Source: Variovorax paradoxus (GTDB taxonomy: Bacteria; Pseudomonadota; Gammaproteobacteria; Burkholderiales; Burkholderiaceae_C). Taken from it: a DNA stretch of 64,000 nt. A program made the position numbers and the translations under genes. Location: the NCBI RefSeq assembly GCF_022009635.1, contig NZ_CP091716.1, forward strand, positions 6,628,501 through 6,692,500. The letters run 5' to 3'. This document shows positions 1 through 8,519 of the stretch, in pieces (position 1 is the first letter of the stretch; each line of letters begins with the position of its first letter). The notes beneath the pieces were generated by a model. It was given only the letters and a program-made list of their open reading frames with translations. It made no database searches and was not told where the DNA came from.

Positions 1-35
1 AGGGCTGCGGCGGCGATGATGTTCGAGGTCTTCAT
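1..35 (-). CDS. N-terminal fragment of an unidentified gene running off the left edge
   Basis: Only the first 11 codons are inside the window. They read MKTSNIIAAAA, which looks like the start of a signal peptide (basic residue, then a hydrophobic run). An AAGGAA Shine-Dalgarno-like sequence lies just upstream of the ATG. The gene is divergent from the LysR regulator starting at 153, so it may be that regulator's target. Nothing more can be said about function. Confidence 0.5.
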   Translation of the reverse strand, partial: MKTSNIIAAAA

Positions 36-152
36 GTCAGTTCCTTGGGGCAAGCGGCGGCATGTAACCGAAGTGTCGCCCAATCTGGTTAGGAAAAACC
101 CGGGAGAATCGAACCATCGCGTTCCCAAAACGGAAACAATGGGCTCATTCAC
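36..152. promoter_or_regulatory. Divergent intergenic region, probable LysR-controlled promoter
   Basis: This gap separates a divergent pair, a classic LysR arrangement. It holds a short inverted repeat TTCC-N6-GGAA around 122-135 and a GGTT-N6-AACC dyad around 88-101. Either could be part of a LysR binding site. The assignment is inferred from position and symmetry only. Confidence 0.3.
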
Positions 153-1061
153 ATGGACAGTCTCGATCTGATCAGAACCTTCCGGGAAGTCGCCTCCCAC
201 GGCAGCTTTTCCCAGGCAGCCAAGAGGCTCGACATGTCGAAAGCCACCGTCAGCAAGTATGTGGCGGAGCTGGAAACCCGCTTCGGCGTGCGTCTTCTCA
301 ACCGCTCCACCCGCTCCGTGAGCCTCACCGACGCCGGCCAGCTGCTGCTCGACCGCAGCACCCCGATGCTCGAGATGGTCGAGCTCACCCAGTCGGAGCT
401 GCAGGACCGCGCCAGCCAGCCCGGCGGGCGGCTGCGCATCTCGGCGCCGCACGGCATGGGCAGCGGCGAATTCCCGAACCTGCTGGCCGACTTCATGCGC
501 TACTACCCCGACGTGACGATCAGCCTGCAGCTGACCAACCGCACCGTCGACCTGGCCGAGGAAGGCATCGACGTCGAGCTGCGCAGCGGCCCCGTGGAAG
601 ACGCCAACCTCATCGTGCGCAAGCTGCGGCTCATGAACATGGTGGTCTGCGCCTCGCCGGTCTACTGGAAGAAGCACGGCAAGCCCGAGCATCCGCGCGA
701 CCTCGCCAGCCACGATGCCCTGACGTTCTCGCTGCTGGGCCAGCAGCCGGTCTGGCGCTTCGACGACAACGGCACGCCGCTCGACGTGCCGGTGAAAAGC
801 CGCATGGACTGCACCGAAGGCGCGCCGCTGATCCGCGTGGCCATGCACGGCTTCGGTGTGATCTACCTGCCGTCGATCCTGGTGCAGTCGCACCTGGACC
901 AGGGCGAACTGGTGCCGGTGCTGCAGGGCTACGCCCGCAAGGACATGTGGCTCTCGGCCGCCTACCTGCAGCGGCGCCACAACAGCGCCGCGCTGCGCGC
1001 GCTGCTCGACTTCCTGCAGACCCGCGTCGGGCCCGGCAGCACGCCGCGCAAGAGCCATTGA
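153..1061 (+). CDS. LysR family transcriptional regulator
   Basis: This 302-residue protein has the standard LysR layout. An N-terminal winged helix-turn-helix (about residues 1-60, with the run SFSQAAKRLDMSKATVSKYV) is followed by a substrate-binding domain that senses a small-molecule co-inducer. Length is typical. The family acts as a tetramer on DNA, usually controlling a divergent gene; here that is the gene leaving the window at the left edge. The dienelactone hydrolase gene downstream is convergent and separated by a terminator. The effector cannot be read from the sequence. Confidence 0.9.
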   Translation: MDSLDLIRTFREVASHGSFSQAAKRLDMSKATVSKYVAELETRFGVRLLNRSTRSVSLTDAGQLLLDRSTPMLEMVELTQSELQDRASQPGGRLRISAPHGMGSGEFPNLLADFMRYYPDVTISLQLTNRTVDLAEEGIDVELRSGPVEDANLIVRKLRLMNMVVCASPVYWKKHGKPEHPRDLASHDALTFSLLGQQPVWRFDDNGTPLDVPVKSRMDCTEGAPLIRVAMHGFGVIYLPSILVQSHLDQGELVPVLQGYARKDMWLSAAYLQRRHNSAALRALLDFLQTRVGPGSTPRKSH

Positions 1062-1086
1062 AAAACCCGGCAGCGCCGGGTTTTTT
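1061..1086. terminator. Rho-independent terminator between convergent genes
   Basis: A GC-rich stem AACCCGGC / GCCGGGTT with an AGC loop is followed by a T tract. On the other strand an A tract precedes the stem, so it can work in both directions. It starts right after the stop codon of the LysR gene and lies before the 3' end of the convergent hydrolase gene. Confidence 0.85.
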
Positions 1087-1105
1087 CATTCAGCGCGGAA
1101 ACCGC

Positions 1106-1789
1106 TCAGCCGAGGTGCTTGGCAAAGAACGCCAGCGTGCGCTCGCGTGCCAGCTTGGCGGCGTCCGCGTCGTACGAGCCGCGCTGGTCGCAGTTGAAGC
1201 CGTGGCCGACCGGGTACACGTGCACCTCCACTTCCGGGTGCGCCTTCTTGAAGGTCTCGATGGTGTCCAGCGGAATCCAGTGGTCCTGGTTGCCGAAGTG
1301 CGCGAGCACCGGCACCTTGGGCTGGCGGGCGGTTTCCTCCGGCGTGGTCATGCCGCCGCCGTAGTACGGCGCCGCGGCCGACAGGCCCGGCAGCAGCGCG
1401 GCGGCGCGCCACACCAGCAGGCCGCCCCAGCAGTAGCCGACGATGCCGACCTTGCCCGCCTTCGACGCATAGGCGATCGATGCCTCGATGTCCAGCAGAA
1501 CGCCGGGCGCCGGCAGTGCCTCGACCGCCGTCTTCAGGCCGAAGCCGTTCTTCATGTCGTCGTCCGAATAGCCCAGTTCCACGCCCTGCTTCACGCGGTG
1601 GAAGGTTGCCGGCGCCACGGCCAGGTAGCCCTCGGCCGCATAGCCGTCGGCCACCGAGCGGATGTGCGAGTTCACGCCGAAGATTTCCTGCACCACGACC
1701 ACCGCGCCGCGCGGCTTGCCCGCGGGCTCGGCCACGTAGGCGGGGAAGGTGAAGCCGTCCTTGGCGGTGAGATCGATGAATTGGCCCAT
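1106..1789 (-). CDS. Dienelactone hydrolase family protein
   Basis: This 227-residue alpha/beta hydrolase is of dienelactone-hydrolase type (carboxymethylenebutenolidase family), which opens lactone rings in chloroaromatic and related catabolism. The nucleophile motif GYCWGG (Cys120), an early QEIFG segment carrying the family glutamate (about residue 35), GNQDHWIP with the acid, and VGHGF with the histidine are all present. It lies downstream of the isomerase gene at 1842-2453 in the same direction, with about 50 bp between. An AGGAG site precedes its ATG. Many members act on substrates other than true dienelactone, so the substrate is open. Confidence 0.88.
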   Translation of the reverse strand: MGQFIDLTAKDGFTFPAYVAEPAGKPRGAVVVVQEIFGVNSHIRSVADGYAAEGYLAVAPATFHRVKQGVELGYSDDDMKNGFGLKTAVEALPAPGVLLDIEASIAYASKAGKVGIVGYCWGGLLVWRAAALLPGLSAAAPYYGGGMTTPEETARQPKVPVLAHFGNQDHWIPLDTIETFKKAHPEVEVHVYPVGHGFNCDQRGSYDADAAKLARERTLAFFAKHLG

Positions 1790-1841
1790 GTGCTGGTACT
1801 CCTAGATGGTGAATCGAATGAATGAATGAGTGGGCGCCGGG

Positions 1842-2453
1842 CTACGCGCGCAACGCCCGTTCGACGAAGTCCAGGCGATCTTGCCCCCAGAATATTTCGC
1901 CATCGATGACATAGCTCGGCGCGCCGAACACCTGCGTGTCGATGGCTTCCTGCGTGTATGCCTCGTAGCGCTCCTGCACCGCCTGGCTCTGCGACTGCTC
2001 GGCACGCTTGGCCGGCAGGCCGCACTCGACGACCAGCGCTTCGAGCACGTTCGGATCGCCGATGTTCCGCTCCTGCACCCACACCGCCTCGAACACGGCC
2101 GCGCACATGCGCATCGCGGCATCGGTGCCGTCGTGCAGGTCGACCGCGATGATCAGCCGCGCCGCGTCGTCCCCAGCCACCGGAAAGAACTTCGGCTTCG
2201 GGTTCAGCGGCAGTCCGAGGTGGCGCGAGAAGCGCGCCAGGTCGACCAGCCGGTAGGCCTGGCGCTGCGGTGCGCGCTTGCCCAGCGGCAGCCCGCCCGA
2301 CACCGGGAAAACACTGCCCATGTCGATAGGCCGCACGCGCACCGCGGCGCCGGCTGCCTTGGCAATCGCCGCGAAGCGGGAATGCCCCAGATACGTCCAC
2401 GGGCTCTGCGGAGGAAAGTAATAGTCGATCGTCTTGCTCGTGCTCATTCGCAT
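1842..2453 (-). CDS. 2-hydroxychromene-2-carboxylate isomerase-like, DsbA-fold protein
   Basis: This 203-residue protein of the thioredoxin-like/DsbA fold resembles NahD-type 2-hydroxychromene-2-carboxylate isomerases, glutathione-dependent enzymes of aromatic ring catabolism. Diagnostic features are the opening YYFPPQSPWTYLGH with the SPWxYLG motif, and the late VFGAPSYVIDGEIFWGQDRL. The family's catalytic serine is in the SPW segment. It probably forms an operon with the dienelactone hydrolase. A second ATG two codons in (2447) is an equally good start. Family membership is clear; the exact substrate is inferred. Confidence 0.85.
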   Translation of the reverse strand: MRMSTSKTIDYYFPPQSPWTYLGHSRFAAIAKAAGAAVRVRPIDMGSVFPVSGGLPLGKRAPQRQAYRLVDLARFSRHLGLPLNPKPKFFPVAGDDAARLIIAVDLHDGTDAAMRMCAAVFEAVWVQERNIGDPNVLEALVVECGLPAKRAEQSQSQAVQERYEAYTQEAIDTQVFGAPSYVIDGEIFWGQDRLDFVERALRA

Positions 2454-2506
2454 GCCCCCGGTGATGTAATCAGCCGACGGTTTTAACTGACACGCAGTTT
2501 CTCTGC

Positions 2507-2512
2507 AGGAGG
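2507..2512 (+). promoter_or_regulatory. Shine-Dalgarno AGGAGG fixing a TTG start
   Basis: A perfect AGGAGG sits 6 nt before the TTG at 2519. No upstream ATG in frame gives a sensible N-terminus, so this site decides the non-ATG start of the SDR gene. Confidence 0.75.
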
Positions 2513-2518
2513 TAGGTT

Positions 2519-3265
2519 TTGGACCAGGTGCTCTTGATCACGGGCGGCGGACGCGGCATCGGCGCCGCCACCGCCCTGCTCGCCGCGAAGCGCGGCTACG
2601 CGGTCGCCGTCAACTACGCCAGCAACTCGCTGGCCGCCGACGAAGTGGTGCGCGGCATTCGCGCGGGCGGCGGCACGGCCATGTCGGTGCAGGCCGACGT
2701 GGGCGACGAGGCCCAGGTGCTCGCCATGTTCGAGAAGGTCGACGCCAAACTCGGCCGCCTCACCGCGCTGGTCAACAACGCGGGCATCGTCGACGTGCCT
2801 GCGCGCGTCGACGAAATGAGCGTGGCGCGGCTCGAGCGCATGTTCCGCATCAACGTCATCGGCAGCTTCCTCTGCGCGCGCGAGGCCGTGCGCCGCATGA
2901 GCACGAAGCACGGCGGCGCGGGCGGCGCCATCGTCAATGTTTCCAGCGGCGCCTCGCGGCTGGGCTCGCCGGGGCAGTACATCGACTACGCCGCGAGCAA
3001 GGGCGCCATCGACACCTTCACCATCGGGCTGGCCAAGGAAGTGGCGGACGAAGGCATCCGCGTGAACGCGGTGCGCCCCGGCGTGATCGACACCGAGATC
3101 CACGCCTCCGGCGGCCTGCCCGACCGCGCCGCAGCGCTCGGCCCGCAGGTGCCGATGAAGCGCGCCGGCACCGCCGACGAGATCGCCGGCGCCATCCTGT
3201 GGCTGCTCTCGGCCGAGGCCAGCTACACCACCATGGCACTGCTCGACGTCACCGGAGGCCGCTGA
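2519..3265 (+). CDS. SDR family oxidoreductase
   Basis: This 248-residue classical short-chain dehydrogenase/reductase starts with TTG. The Rossmann cofactor motif TGGGRGIG is at about residues 8-15, NNAG near residue 87, and the catalytic YxxxK in YAASK, with a serine in the preceding VSSGAS. It ends with the usual substrate loop and a GGR tail close to the terminus. NAD(P)-dependent oxidation or reduction of an alcohol/ketone is expected; substrate unknown. It is divergent from the isomerase/hydrolase pair and is followed 3 nt later by the MarC gene. Confidence 0.92.
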   Translation: MDQVLLITGGGRGIGAATALLAAKRGYAVAVNYASNSLAADEVVRGIRAGGGTAMSVQADVGDEAQVLAMFEKVDAKLGRLTALVNNAGIVDVPARVDEMSVARLERMFRINVIGSFLCAREAVRRMSTKHGGAGGAIVNVSSGASRLGSPGQYIDYAASKGAIDTFTIGLAKEVADEGIRVNAVRPGVIDTEIHASGGLPDRAAALGPQVPMKRAGTADEIAGAILWLLSAEASYTTMALLDVTGGR

Positions 3266-3268
3266 GCC

Positions 3269-3922
3269 ATGAGCACATCGATGGACCTGATCAAGCCGCT
3301 GGTCACGCTGGTGGCCATCGTCAACCCGCTGGCCATCGTGCCTTTCTTCATCCACTACACGCAGGGCTACACCGACGCGCAGCGCCGGCACACGGTGCGC
3401 ATGTCGGCCTTCAGCGCGTTCGTGGTCATCGCCGTGAGCGCGCTCATCGGGCTTCAGCTGCTGTCCTTCTTCGGCATCTCGATCGCGAGCTTCCAGGTCG
3501 GCGGCGGGCTGCTGCTGCTCATGAGCTCGCTGTCGATGCTCAACGCCAAGCCGGCCGAGAGCAAGACCAACGTCGAGGAGCTGCGCGCCACCGAAGTCAA
3601 GGCGTCGATGGGCGCATCGATCGCCGTGGTGCCGCTGACCATTCCGCTGCTCACCGGACCGGCCGCCATCTCCACGGTGGTGATCTACGCCGACAAGGCG
3701 CAGCACCTGTGGGAGCTGGCCATTCTGGTGGGCTACGGCGTGGTGGTGGCGCTGGCCACGGCGCTGGCGTTTTCGCTCGCGCAGCCGATCGCACGGGTGC
3801 TCGGCAAGACCGGCATCAACATCATGACGCGGCTGATGGGCCTGATCCTCGCGGCGCTCGCGGTCGAAGTCATGGCCGACGGCCTGGGCAAGCTGTTCCC
3901 GATACTGAACAAGCTCGCCTGA
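3269..3922 (+). CDS. MarC family integral membrane protein
   Basis: This 217-residue, strongly hydrophobic protein has about six membrane segments and the MarC/UPF0056 signature, including the early VTLVAIVNPLAIVPFF segment and the central IPLLTGPAAISTVV. The family sits in the inner membrane and its function is not established; the old link with multiple antibiotic resistance was withdrawn. The start lies 3 nt after the SDR stop, suggesting co-transcription. It is convergent with the EVE gene, with only 8 bp between the stops. Confidence 0.9.
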   Translation: MSTSMDLIKPLVTLVAIVNPLAIVPFFIHYTQGYTDAQRRHTVRMSAFSAFVVIAVSALIGLQLLSFFGISIASFQVGGGLLLLMSSLSMLNAKPAESKTNVEELRATEVKASMGASIAVVPLTIPLLTGPAAISTVVIYADKAQHLWELAILVGYGVVVALATALAFSLAQPIARVLGKTGINIMTRLMGLILAALAVEVMADGLGKLFPILNKLA

Positions 3923-3930
3923 GCCGCCCG

Positions 3931-4404
3931 TCAGGCCAGCATCTTCTCGATGATCTTCCAGTGCGCCGGCTCCACCGGCGTGATCGACAGCCGGTTCCCC
4001 TTGCGCAGCACCACGAGGTCGGCCAATTCAGGCCTGGCGCGCAGCTCGGGCAGCGCCAGCAGCCGCGTCTTGCGCAGCGCCTGCACGTCCACCAGCAGCC
4101 AGCGCGGATCTTCCGGCTTGGCGCCTGCGTCGTAGTAGGGCGACTTGGGGTCGAACTGCGTCGGGTCGGGCTTGATGCCCGAGGCCACCCGCGCGATGCC
4201 GGCGATGCCCGGCTCCGGGCAGCTCGAGTGATAGAACAGCACGCCGTCGCCGACCTTCATGCCGTCGCGCATGAAGTTGCGTGCCTGATAGTTGCGCACG
4301 CCGGTCCACGCCACGGTGGCGCCGGGCGCGGCGAGCGCATCGTCGATCGAGACCTCGTCGGGCTCGGATTTCATCAACCAGAAATTGGGGGAATGGGTGG
4401 GCAT
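3931..4404 (-). CDS. EVE domain-containing protein
   Basis: This 157-residue protein is made of a single EVE domain (PUA-like fold, thymocyte nuclear protein 1 family). It shows the opening FWLMKSEPDE, the central WTGVRNYQARNFMRDGMKVGD and FYHSS. EVE domains are thought to bind modified bases in nucleic acid. It begins 7 nt after the stop of the Liv binding-protein gene and could be the last gene of that unit. In many proteobacteria this small gene is a free-standing housekeeping gene. No restriction or methylation genes lie near it, so a defence role is not indicated. Confidence 0.92.
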   Translation of the reverse strand: MPTHSPNFWLMKSEPDEVSIDDALAAPGATVAWTGVRNYQARNFMRDGMKVGDGVLFYHSSCPEPGIAGIARVASGIKPDPTQFDPKSPYYDAGAKPEDPRWLLVDVQALRKTRLLALPELRARPELADLVVLRKGNRLSITPVEPAHWKIIEKMLA

Positions 4405-4411
4405 GGTCCCG

Positions 4412-5578
4412 TCATGGTGTCACATAGTCGGACACCACCACCCACTTGCCGTCCTTGATCTGCGACAGCCGCGACTGGTCGTTGCCCAGGCGCTTGGTGG
4501 CCGTGTAGGTGCTCTTCGGGCTGCCGAACATGTCGGGCTCGAAGGTGATGCTGTCCATCGCCTTGATGAAGCTGTCGGTCGTGAGGTTCGGGCCGGCCTT
4601 GGTCGCGGCCTTGATGAACGAATCGATGATCACGTAGCCGTACACCGAGAACACCGTCGGGTCTTCGTTGAACTTGGTCTTGTACTTGTTGGCCCAGAAG
4701 CGCAGCGGCTGCGACTGCTCGTCGGTGTAGGGGTTCTGCACCGTCATGGTGGCGTAGATGCCGTCCATCGCCTTGCCGCCCAGCTTGTGGATCAGGTCGG
4801 TGTAGGCCGCGCTCGAGCCCAGGAAGGTCGGGTTGAAGCCGGTCTTGCGCGCCTCGCCCACGGTGCCGATGGTCTCGCGGATGATGGTGCCGAGCACCAC
4901 GAGGTCGCAGTTGGCGGCCTTCATCTTCGCGACCTGCGAGCTGAAGTCGGTGGCGCCGCGCTTGAACGAGGTCTTCTCGGTCAGCTCCATGCCCGCGGCC
5001 TTCAGGCCCGCCTCGGCGCCGCGCTGCACCTCGAGCCCGAACTCGTCGTCCTGGTAGATGGTGCAGACCTTCTTGGCGCCCTTGTCCTTGATCATCTTCG
5101 GCAGCGCCAGCCGGATCTGGTCGTAGTAGGTGGCCGCGAACGAGTACTTCAGCCGGTTCAGCGGCTCGTACATTTCGCGCGCCGCCGTGATGGGCATGTA
5201 GTTGATGACGTTCTTGTCGAACTGCACCGGCATCGCCGCCATGTTCTGCGCCGTGCCGATGTGGCCGGCCATGATGAAAATCTTTTCCTGGTTCACCAGC
5301 TTCTGCGCCGCCAGCACGGCCTTCTTCGGGTCGTAGCCCGAGTCCTCCACGAACAGCTTGAGCTTGCGGCCGTTGACGCTGCCCTGCTCGTTGAGTTCGT
5401 CCACGCGCAGCTGCATGCCGTTGCGCGCCTGCTTGCCGAAGCCCGCGAGCGGACCCGACAGGTCCTGGATGGTGCCGATGCGGATCTCGTCCTTGGTCAC
5501 GCCCTGCTGCTGCTGCGCGGACGCGAGCGTCGCGATCAGTCCCAGCACGGCCAGCGTCGTCAGTGTCTTGAGCTTCAT
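4412..5578 (-). CDS. Branched-chain amino acid-type ABC transporter substrate-binding protein (LivK-like)
   Basis: This 388-residue periplasmic binding protein of the Leu/Ile/Val family has a signal peptide (MKLKTLTTLAVLGLIATLAS, then a Q-rich mature start). The first domain opens with DEIRIGTIQDLSGPLAGFGK, typical of the family. A GAGGAG Shine-Dalgarno precedes the ATG. It is the last transport gene of the minus-strand unit LivH-LivM-LivG-LivF-ligase-LivK. Since an acyl-CoA ligase is embedded in the operon, the ligand is more likely a carboxylic acid (aromatic, fatty or dicarboxylic) than an amino acid; that is inference. Confidence 0.9.
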   Translation of the reverse strand: MKLKTLTTLAVLGLIATLASAQQQQGVTKDEIRIGTIQDLSGPLAGFGKQARNGMQLRVDELNEQGSVNGRKLKLFVEDSGYDPKKAVLAAQKLVNQEKIFIMAGHIGTAQNMAAMPVQFDKNVINYMPITAAREMYEPLNRLKYSFAATYYDQIRLALPKMIKDKGAKKVCTIYQDDEFGLEVQRGAEAGLKAAGMELTEKTSFKRGATDFSSQVAKMKAANCDLVVLGTIIRETIGTVGEARKTGFNPTFLGSSAAYTDLIHKLGGKAMDGIYATMTVQNPYTDEQSQPLRFWANKYKTKFNEDPTVFSVYGYVIIDSFIKAATKAGPNLTTDSFIKAMDSITFEPDMFGSPKSTYTATKRLGNDQSRLSQIKDGKWVVVSDYVTP

Positions 5579-5612
5579 GCGGTTGTCTCCTCGGGTTGAC
5601 GGAAAAAACGAA

Positions 5613-7469
5613 TCACCGGTACATGGCTTCTATGCGCTCGGCGTACTTGGTCTGCACCAGCTTGCGCTTGAGCTTCATCGTGGGCGTGAGCTCCTCGTCC
5701 TCGGCGCTCAGCTGCGTCTCGAGCAGGAAGAACTTCTTGATCTGCTCCACGCGCGCGAACTTGGCGTTGACGCGGTCGATCTCGCCCTGGATCAGGTCCA
5801 GCACCTCCTTCGTGCGCGTCAGGCTCTCGTAGTTGCTGAACGGCACGTCGTGGTCCTGCGCAAACTTCTCGACGTTCTCCTGGTCGATCATCACGATCAC
5901 CGTGAGGTAGGGCTTCTTGTCGCCGATCACCACGGCGTCGGTGATGTAGAGGCTGAACTTGAGTTCGTTCTCCAGCTCGCTCGGCGTGACGTTCTTGCCA
6001 CCTGCCGTGATGATGATGTCTTTCATCCGGTCGGTGATGCGGAAATACCCGTCCTCGTCCATCACGCCGACGTCGCCGGTGTGCAGCCAGCCTTCGGGGT
6101 CGATGGTCTCGGCGGTCTTCTCGGGCAGGTTCAGGTAACCCATGAAGACATTGGGGCCTCGCACCAGGATCTCGCCGGTGGCGGGGTCGATGCGCACTTC
6201 GTTGTAGCCGGTGGCCGGCCCGATGGAGCCGGGCTTGATGCGCGTGGCCGGCACCGCGGTGGAAGCGCCGCACGACTCCGTCATGCCCCACACCTCCAGC
6301 ATCGGCACGCCGAGCGCCAGGTACCATTTCACCAACTCGGGCGAGATGGGCGCCGCGCCCGTCACGAGAAAACGCGAGCGGTGGATGCCGATGAGCTTGC
6401 GCGCGTTGTCCAGCGCCAGCAGGCGCGCCAGCCTGAACTTGAACTTGAGCCCCGCCCCGACGGGCTCGCCCGCAAGCACCTTCGCCGCAATGGCTTCGCC
6501 CACGCCGATGCTCCACTTGTAGGCGGCCTGCTGCAGCGGGCCGGCTTCCTTCAGCGCGATCATCACGCCCGAATAGAACTTCTCCCACACGCGCGGCACG
6601 GCGGTGAACACGGTGGGCGCGATCTCGCGCACGTTCTCGGGCACGGTCTCGGGGTTCTCGACGAAGTTGAGAATCGAGCCGGTGTACATCGCGAAGTACT
6701 CGCCACCCATGCGCTCGGCGATGTGGCACAGCGGCAGGAAGCACATGCGCTCGTCCTTCTCGTCCTGCGCGATGAGCGTGTTGTAGCCGCGCGCTGTGTA
6801 CACCAGCCCCGCATGGCTGTGCATGGCGCCCTTGGGCTTGCCGGTGGTGCCCGAGGTGTAGACGAGGATAGCGAGGTCTTCGGGCCGGCAGGCGGCCACG
6901 GTGCGCTCCACCGCCTGCGGGTCGGTCGACAGGCGGGCGCGCCCGAGTTCGCGCAGCGCGTCGAGGCTCATCACGCCCGGATCCTCGAGGTCGCGCAGGC
7001 CCTCCATGTCGAACACCACGATGCAGCGCAGGCCCGGCAGGCCGGCGCGCACTTCGAGCGCCTTGTCGAGCTGTTCGTCGTCTTCCACGAAGAGCACGGT
7101 GGTGCGCGAGTCCTCGCAGAGGTAGTGCACCTGCGAGGCGGCGTCGGTCGGATAGATGCCGTTGGACACGCCGCCGCAGCTGAGCACGGCCAGGTCGGCA
7201 AGCACCCATTCGATGACGGTGTTGGACAGGATGGACGCGCACTCGCCCGGCGCGAAGCCGATGGACTGCAGGCCGGCCGCTATCTCGCGCACGGCGTCGG
7301 CGGTCTGGTGCCAGCTCCAGCTGCGCCAGATGCCCAGCTCTTTCTGCCGCATCCAGATGCTGTCGCCGCGCTGCTTCACGGCGTTCCAGAACATCGCGGG
7401 AATGGTGTCGCCGGGCACGACGACGTCGAGCCGGGGTTCGAAGGTGTTGAGGTCCCAGAGTCCTTGCAT
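5613..7469 (-). CDS. AMP-dependent acyl-CoA synthetase/ligase (long-chain type)
   Basis: This 618-residue adenylate-forming enzyme is of the COG1022 long-chain acyl-CoA synthetase type. The AMP-binding P-loop YTSGTTGKPKG is near residue 205, and the hinge motif GWLHTGDVG and the ITAGGKNVTPSELE segment lie in the C-terminal part. It would activate a carboxylic acid to its CoA thioester with ATP on the cytoplasmic side. It starts 8 nt after the LivF stop and precedes LivK by 34 nt, so transport and activation of the same substrate are probably coupled. The substrate is not determined by the motifs. Confidence 0.92.
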   Translation of the reverse strand: MQGLWDLNTFEPRLDVVVPGDTIPAMFWNAVKQRGDSIWMRQKELGIWRSWSWHQTADAVREIAAGLQSIGFAPGECASILSNTVIEWVLADLAVLSCGGVSNGIYPTDAASQVHYLCEDSRTTVLFVEDDEQLDKALEVRAGLPGLRCIVVFDMEGLRDLEDPGVMSLDALRELGRARLSTDPQAVERTVAACRPEDLAILVYTSGTTGKPKGAMHSHAGLVYTARGYNTLIAQDEKDERMCFLPLCHIAERMGGEYFAMYTGSILNFVENPETVPENVREIAPTVFTAVPRVWEKFYSGVMIALKEAGPLQQAAYKWSIGVGEAIAAKVLAGEPVGAGLKFKFRLARLLALDNARKLIGIHRSRFLVTGAAPISPELVKWYLALGVPMLEVWGMTESCGASTAVPATRIKPGSIGPATGYNEVRIDPATGEILVRGPNVFMGYLNLPEKTAETIDPEGWLHTGDVGVMDEDGYFRITDRMKDIIITAGGKNVTPSELENELKFSLYITDAVVIGDKKPYLTVIVMIDQENVEKFAQDHDVPFSNYESLTRTKEVLDLIQGEIDRVNAKFARVEQIKKFFLLETQLSAEDEELTPTMKLKRKLVQTKYAERIEAMYR

Positions 7470-7477
7470 GGCGGTGG

Positions 7478-8251
7478 CTACCTCCAGGTCTTCTTCTTTT
7501 TCCAGCGCCGCTCGCCGCGCACGCCGTCGTCCTTCACGCCGAGGTAGAACTCCTTGATGTCTTCCTTTTCCCTCAGGCGTTCGCAGGAGTCTTCCATCAC
7601 GATGCGGCCGTTCTCGAGCACGTAGCCGTGGTCGGCGGCATTGAGCGCCATGTTGGCGTTCTGCTCGACGAGGAGGATGGTGGTGCCGCGCTCGCGGTTG
7701 ATGCGCACCACGATCTCGAAGATTTCCTTCGTCAGCTTGGGGCTGAGGCCGAGGCTGGGCTCGTCCAGAAGAATGAGATGCGGCGCCGCCATGATGGCGC
7801 GCGAGATGGCGAGCATCTGCTGTTGCCCGCCTGAAAGAAGGCCCGCGTCCTGCGTCGCGCGTTCGCGCAGGATGGGGAAGTAGGCATAGACGGTCTCCAT
7901 GTCCCGCGCCACGCCGTCGCGGTCCTTGCGGGTGTAGGCGCCCATCAGCAGGTTGTCTTTCACCGAAAGCAGCGGAAAGACTTCGCGGCCTTCGGGCACA
8001 TGGCTCAGGCCCTGCTGGACGATGTAGGCCGGGTCCTTGGCGGTGATGTCCTTGCTCTGGAATTCGATGCTGCCTTTTCTCGGGTCGATGATTCCGGAGA
8101 TCGTCTTCAGGATCGTCGTCTTGCCTGCGCCGTTCGAGCCCAATACCGTTGCGATCTCGCCCTGCCGTACTTTCAGGCTCACGCCTCTGATGGCCTTGAT
8201 GGGGCCGTAAGCGCTCTCCACGTTGAGCAACTGGAGCACGATGTCGCTCAT
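7478..8251 (-). CDS. livF: ABC transporter ATP-binding protein, LivF type
   Basis: This 257-residue ATPase has Walker A GSNGAGKTT, the LSGGQQQM signature and Walker B LILLDEPSLGLSP followed by the histidine-free LivF-type tail LVEQNANMALNAADHGYVLENGR. It is somewhat longer than usual LivF (about 235) because of a charged, lysine/tryptophan-rich C-terminal extension. With LivG it powers the Liv permease LivHM. It is separated from livG by a 268-bp gap that holds a palindromic repeat; otherwise the unit is tightly packed. Confidence 0.92.
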   Translation of the reverse strand: MSDIVLQLLNVESAYGPIKAIRGVSLKVRQGEIATVLGSNGAGKTTILKTISGIIDPRKGSIEFQSKDITAKDPAYIVQQGLSHVPEGREVFPLLSVKDNLLMGAYTRKDRDGVARDMETVYAYFPILRERATQDAGLLSGGQQQMLAISRAIMAAPHLILLDEPSLGLSPKLTKEIFEIVVRINRERGTTILLVEQNANMALNAADHGYVLENGRIVMEDSCERLREKEDIKEFYLGVKDDGVRGERRWKKKKTWR

Positions 8252-8305
8252 CTTTGTCTTCCTGCGTTCGGGGAGCGGCGCTCAGAGTGTTTCCACCCTA
8301 GCCAA

Positions 8306-8491
8306 GCCCGGTGTGCGGTGCGGGGCGGGTGCCCCCTCTGTGCCGCCGAGGAGCGCAGCGTTTCGCGGACAAGGGCTCGCAGCTGTTTGAGCGAAGCGAG
8401 TTCTGCGAGACCCCGCGAAACGCGAGCACCGCAGGGGAGCCGCGAAGCGGCCGGCATAGTGGGGGCGCCCGCCCCGCACCGCATACCGGGC
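8306..8491. repeat. Nested palindromic repeat element between livG and livF
   Basis: Two 30-bp outer arms (8306-8335 and 8462-8491) are reverse complements at 28 of 30 positions. Inside are a perfect 11-bp inverted repeat (8358-8368 with 8413-8423) and a perfect 7-bp one (8376-8382 with 8403-8409). The whole could fold into a long branched stem, in DNA or in the mRNA between livG and livF. No coding sequence in it looks real. It resembles the dispersed non-coding palindromes seen in Comamonadaceae genomes, but copy number cannot be seen from one window. Confidence 0.8.
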
Positions 8492-8519
8492 GTCCCCAAA
8501 GAGGCAACGAACGAAGCAT

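Noticed and set aside
3931..4404. EVE protein as part of a defence island
   Set aside because: No restriction, methylase, nuclease or other defence genes are near; it sits after a transport operon.
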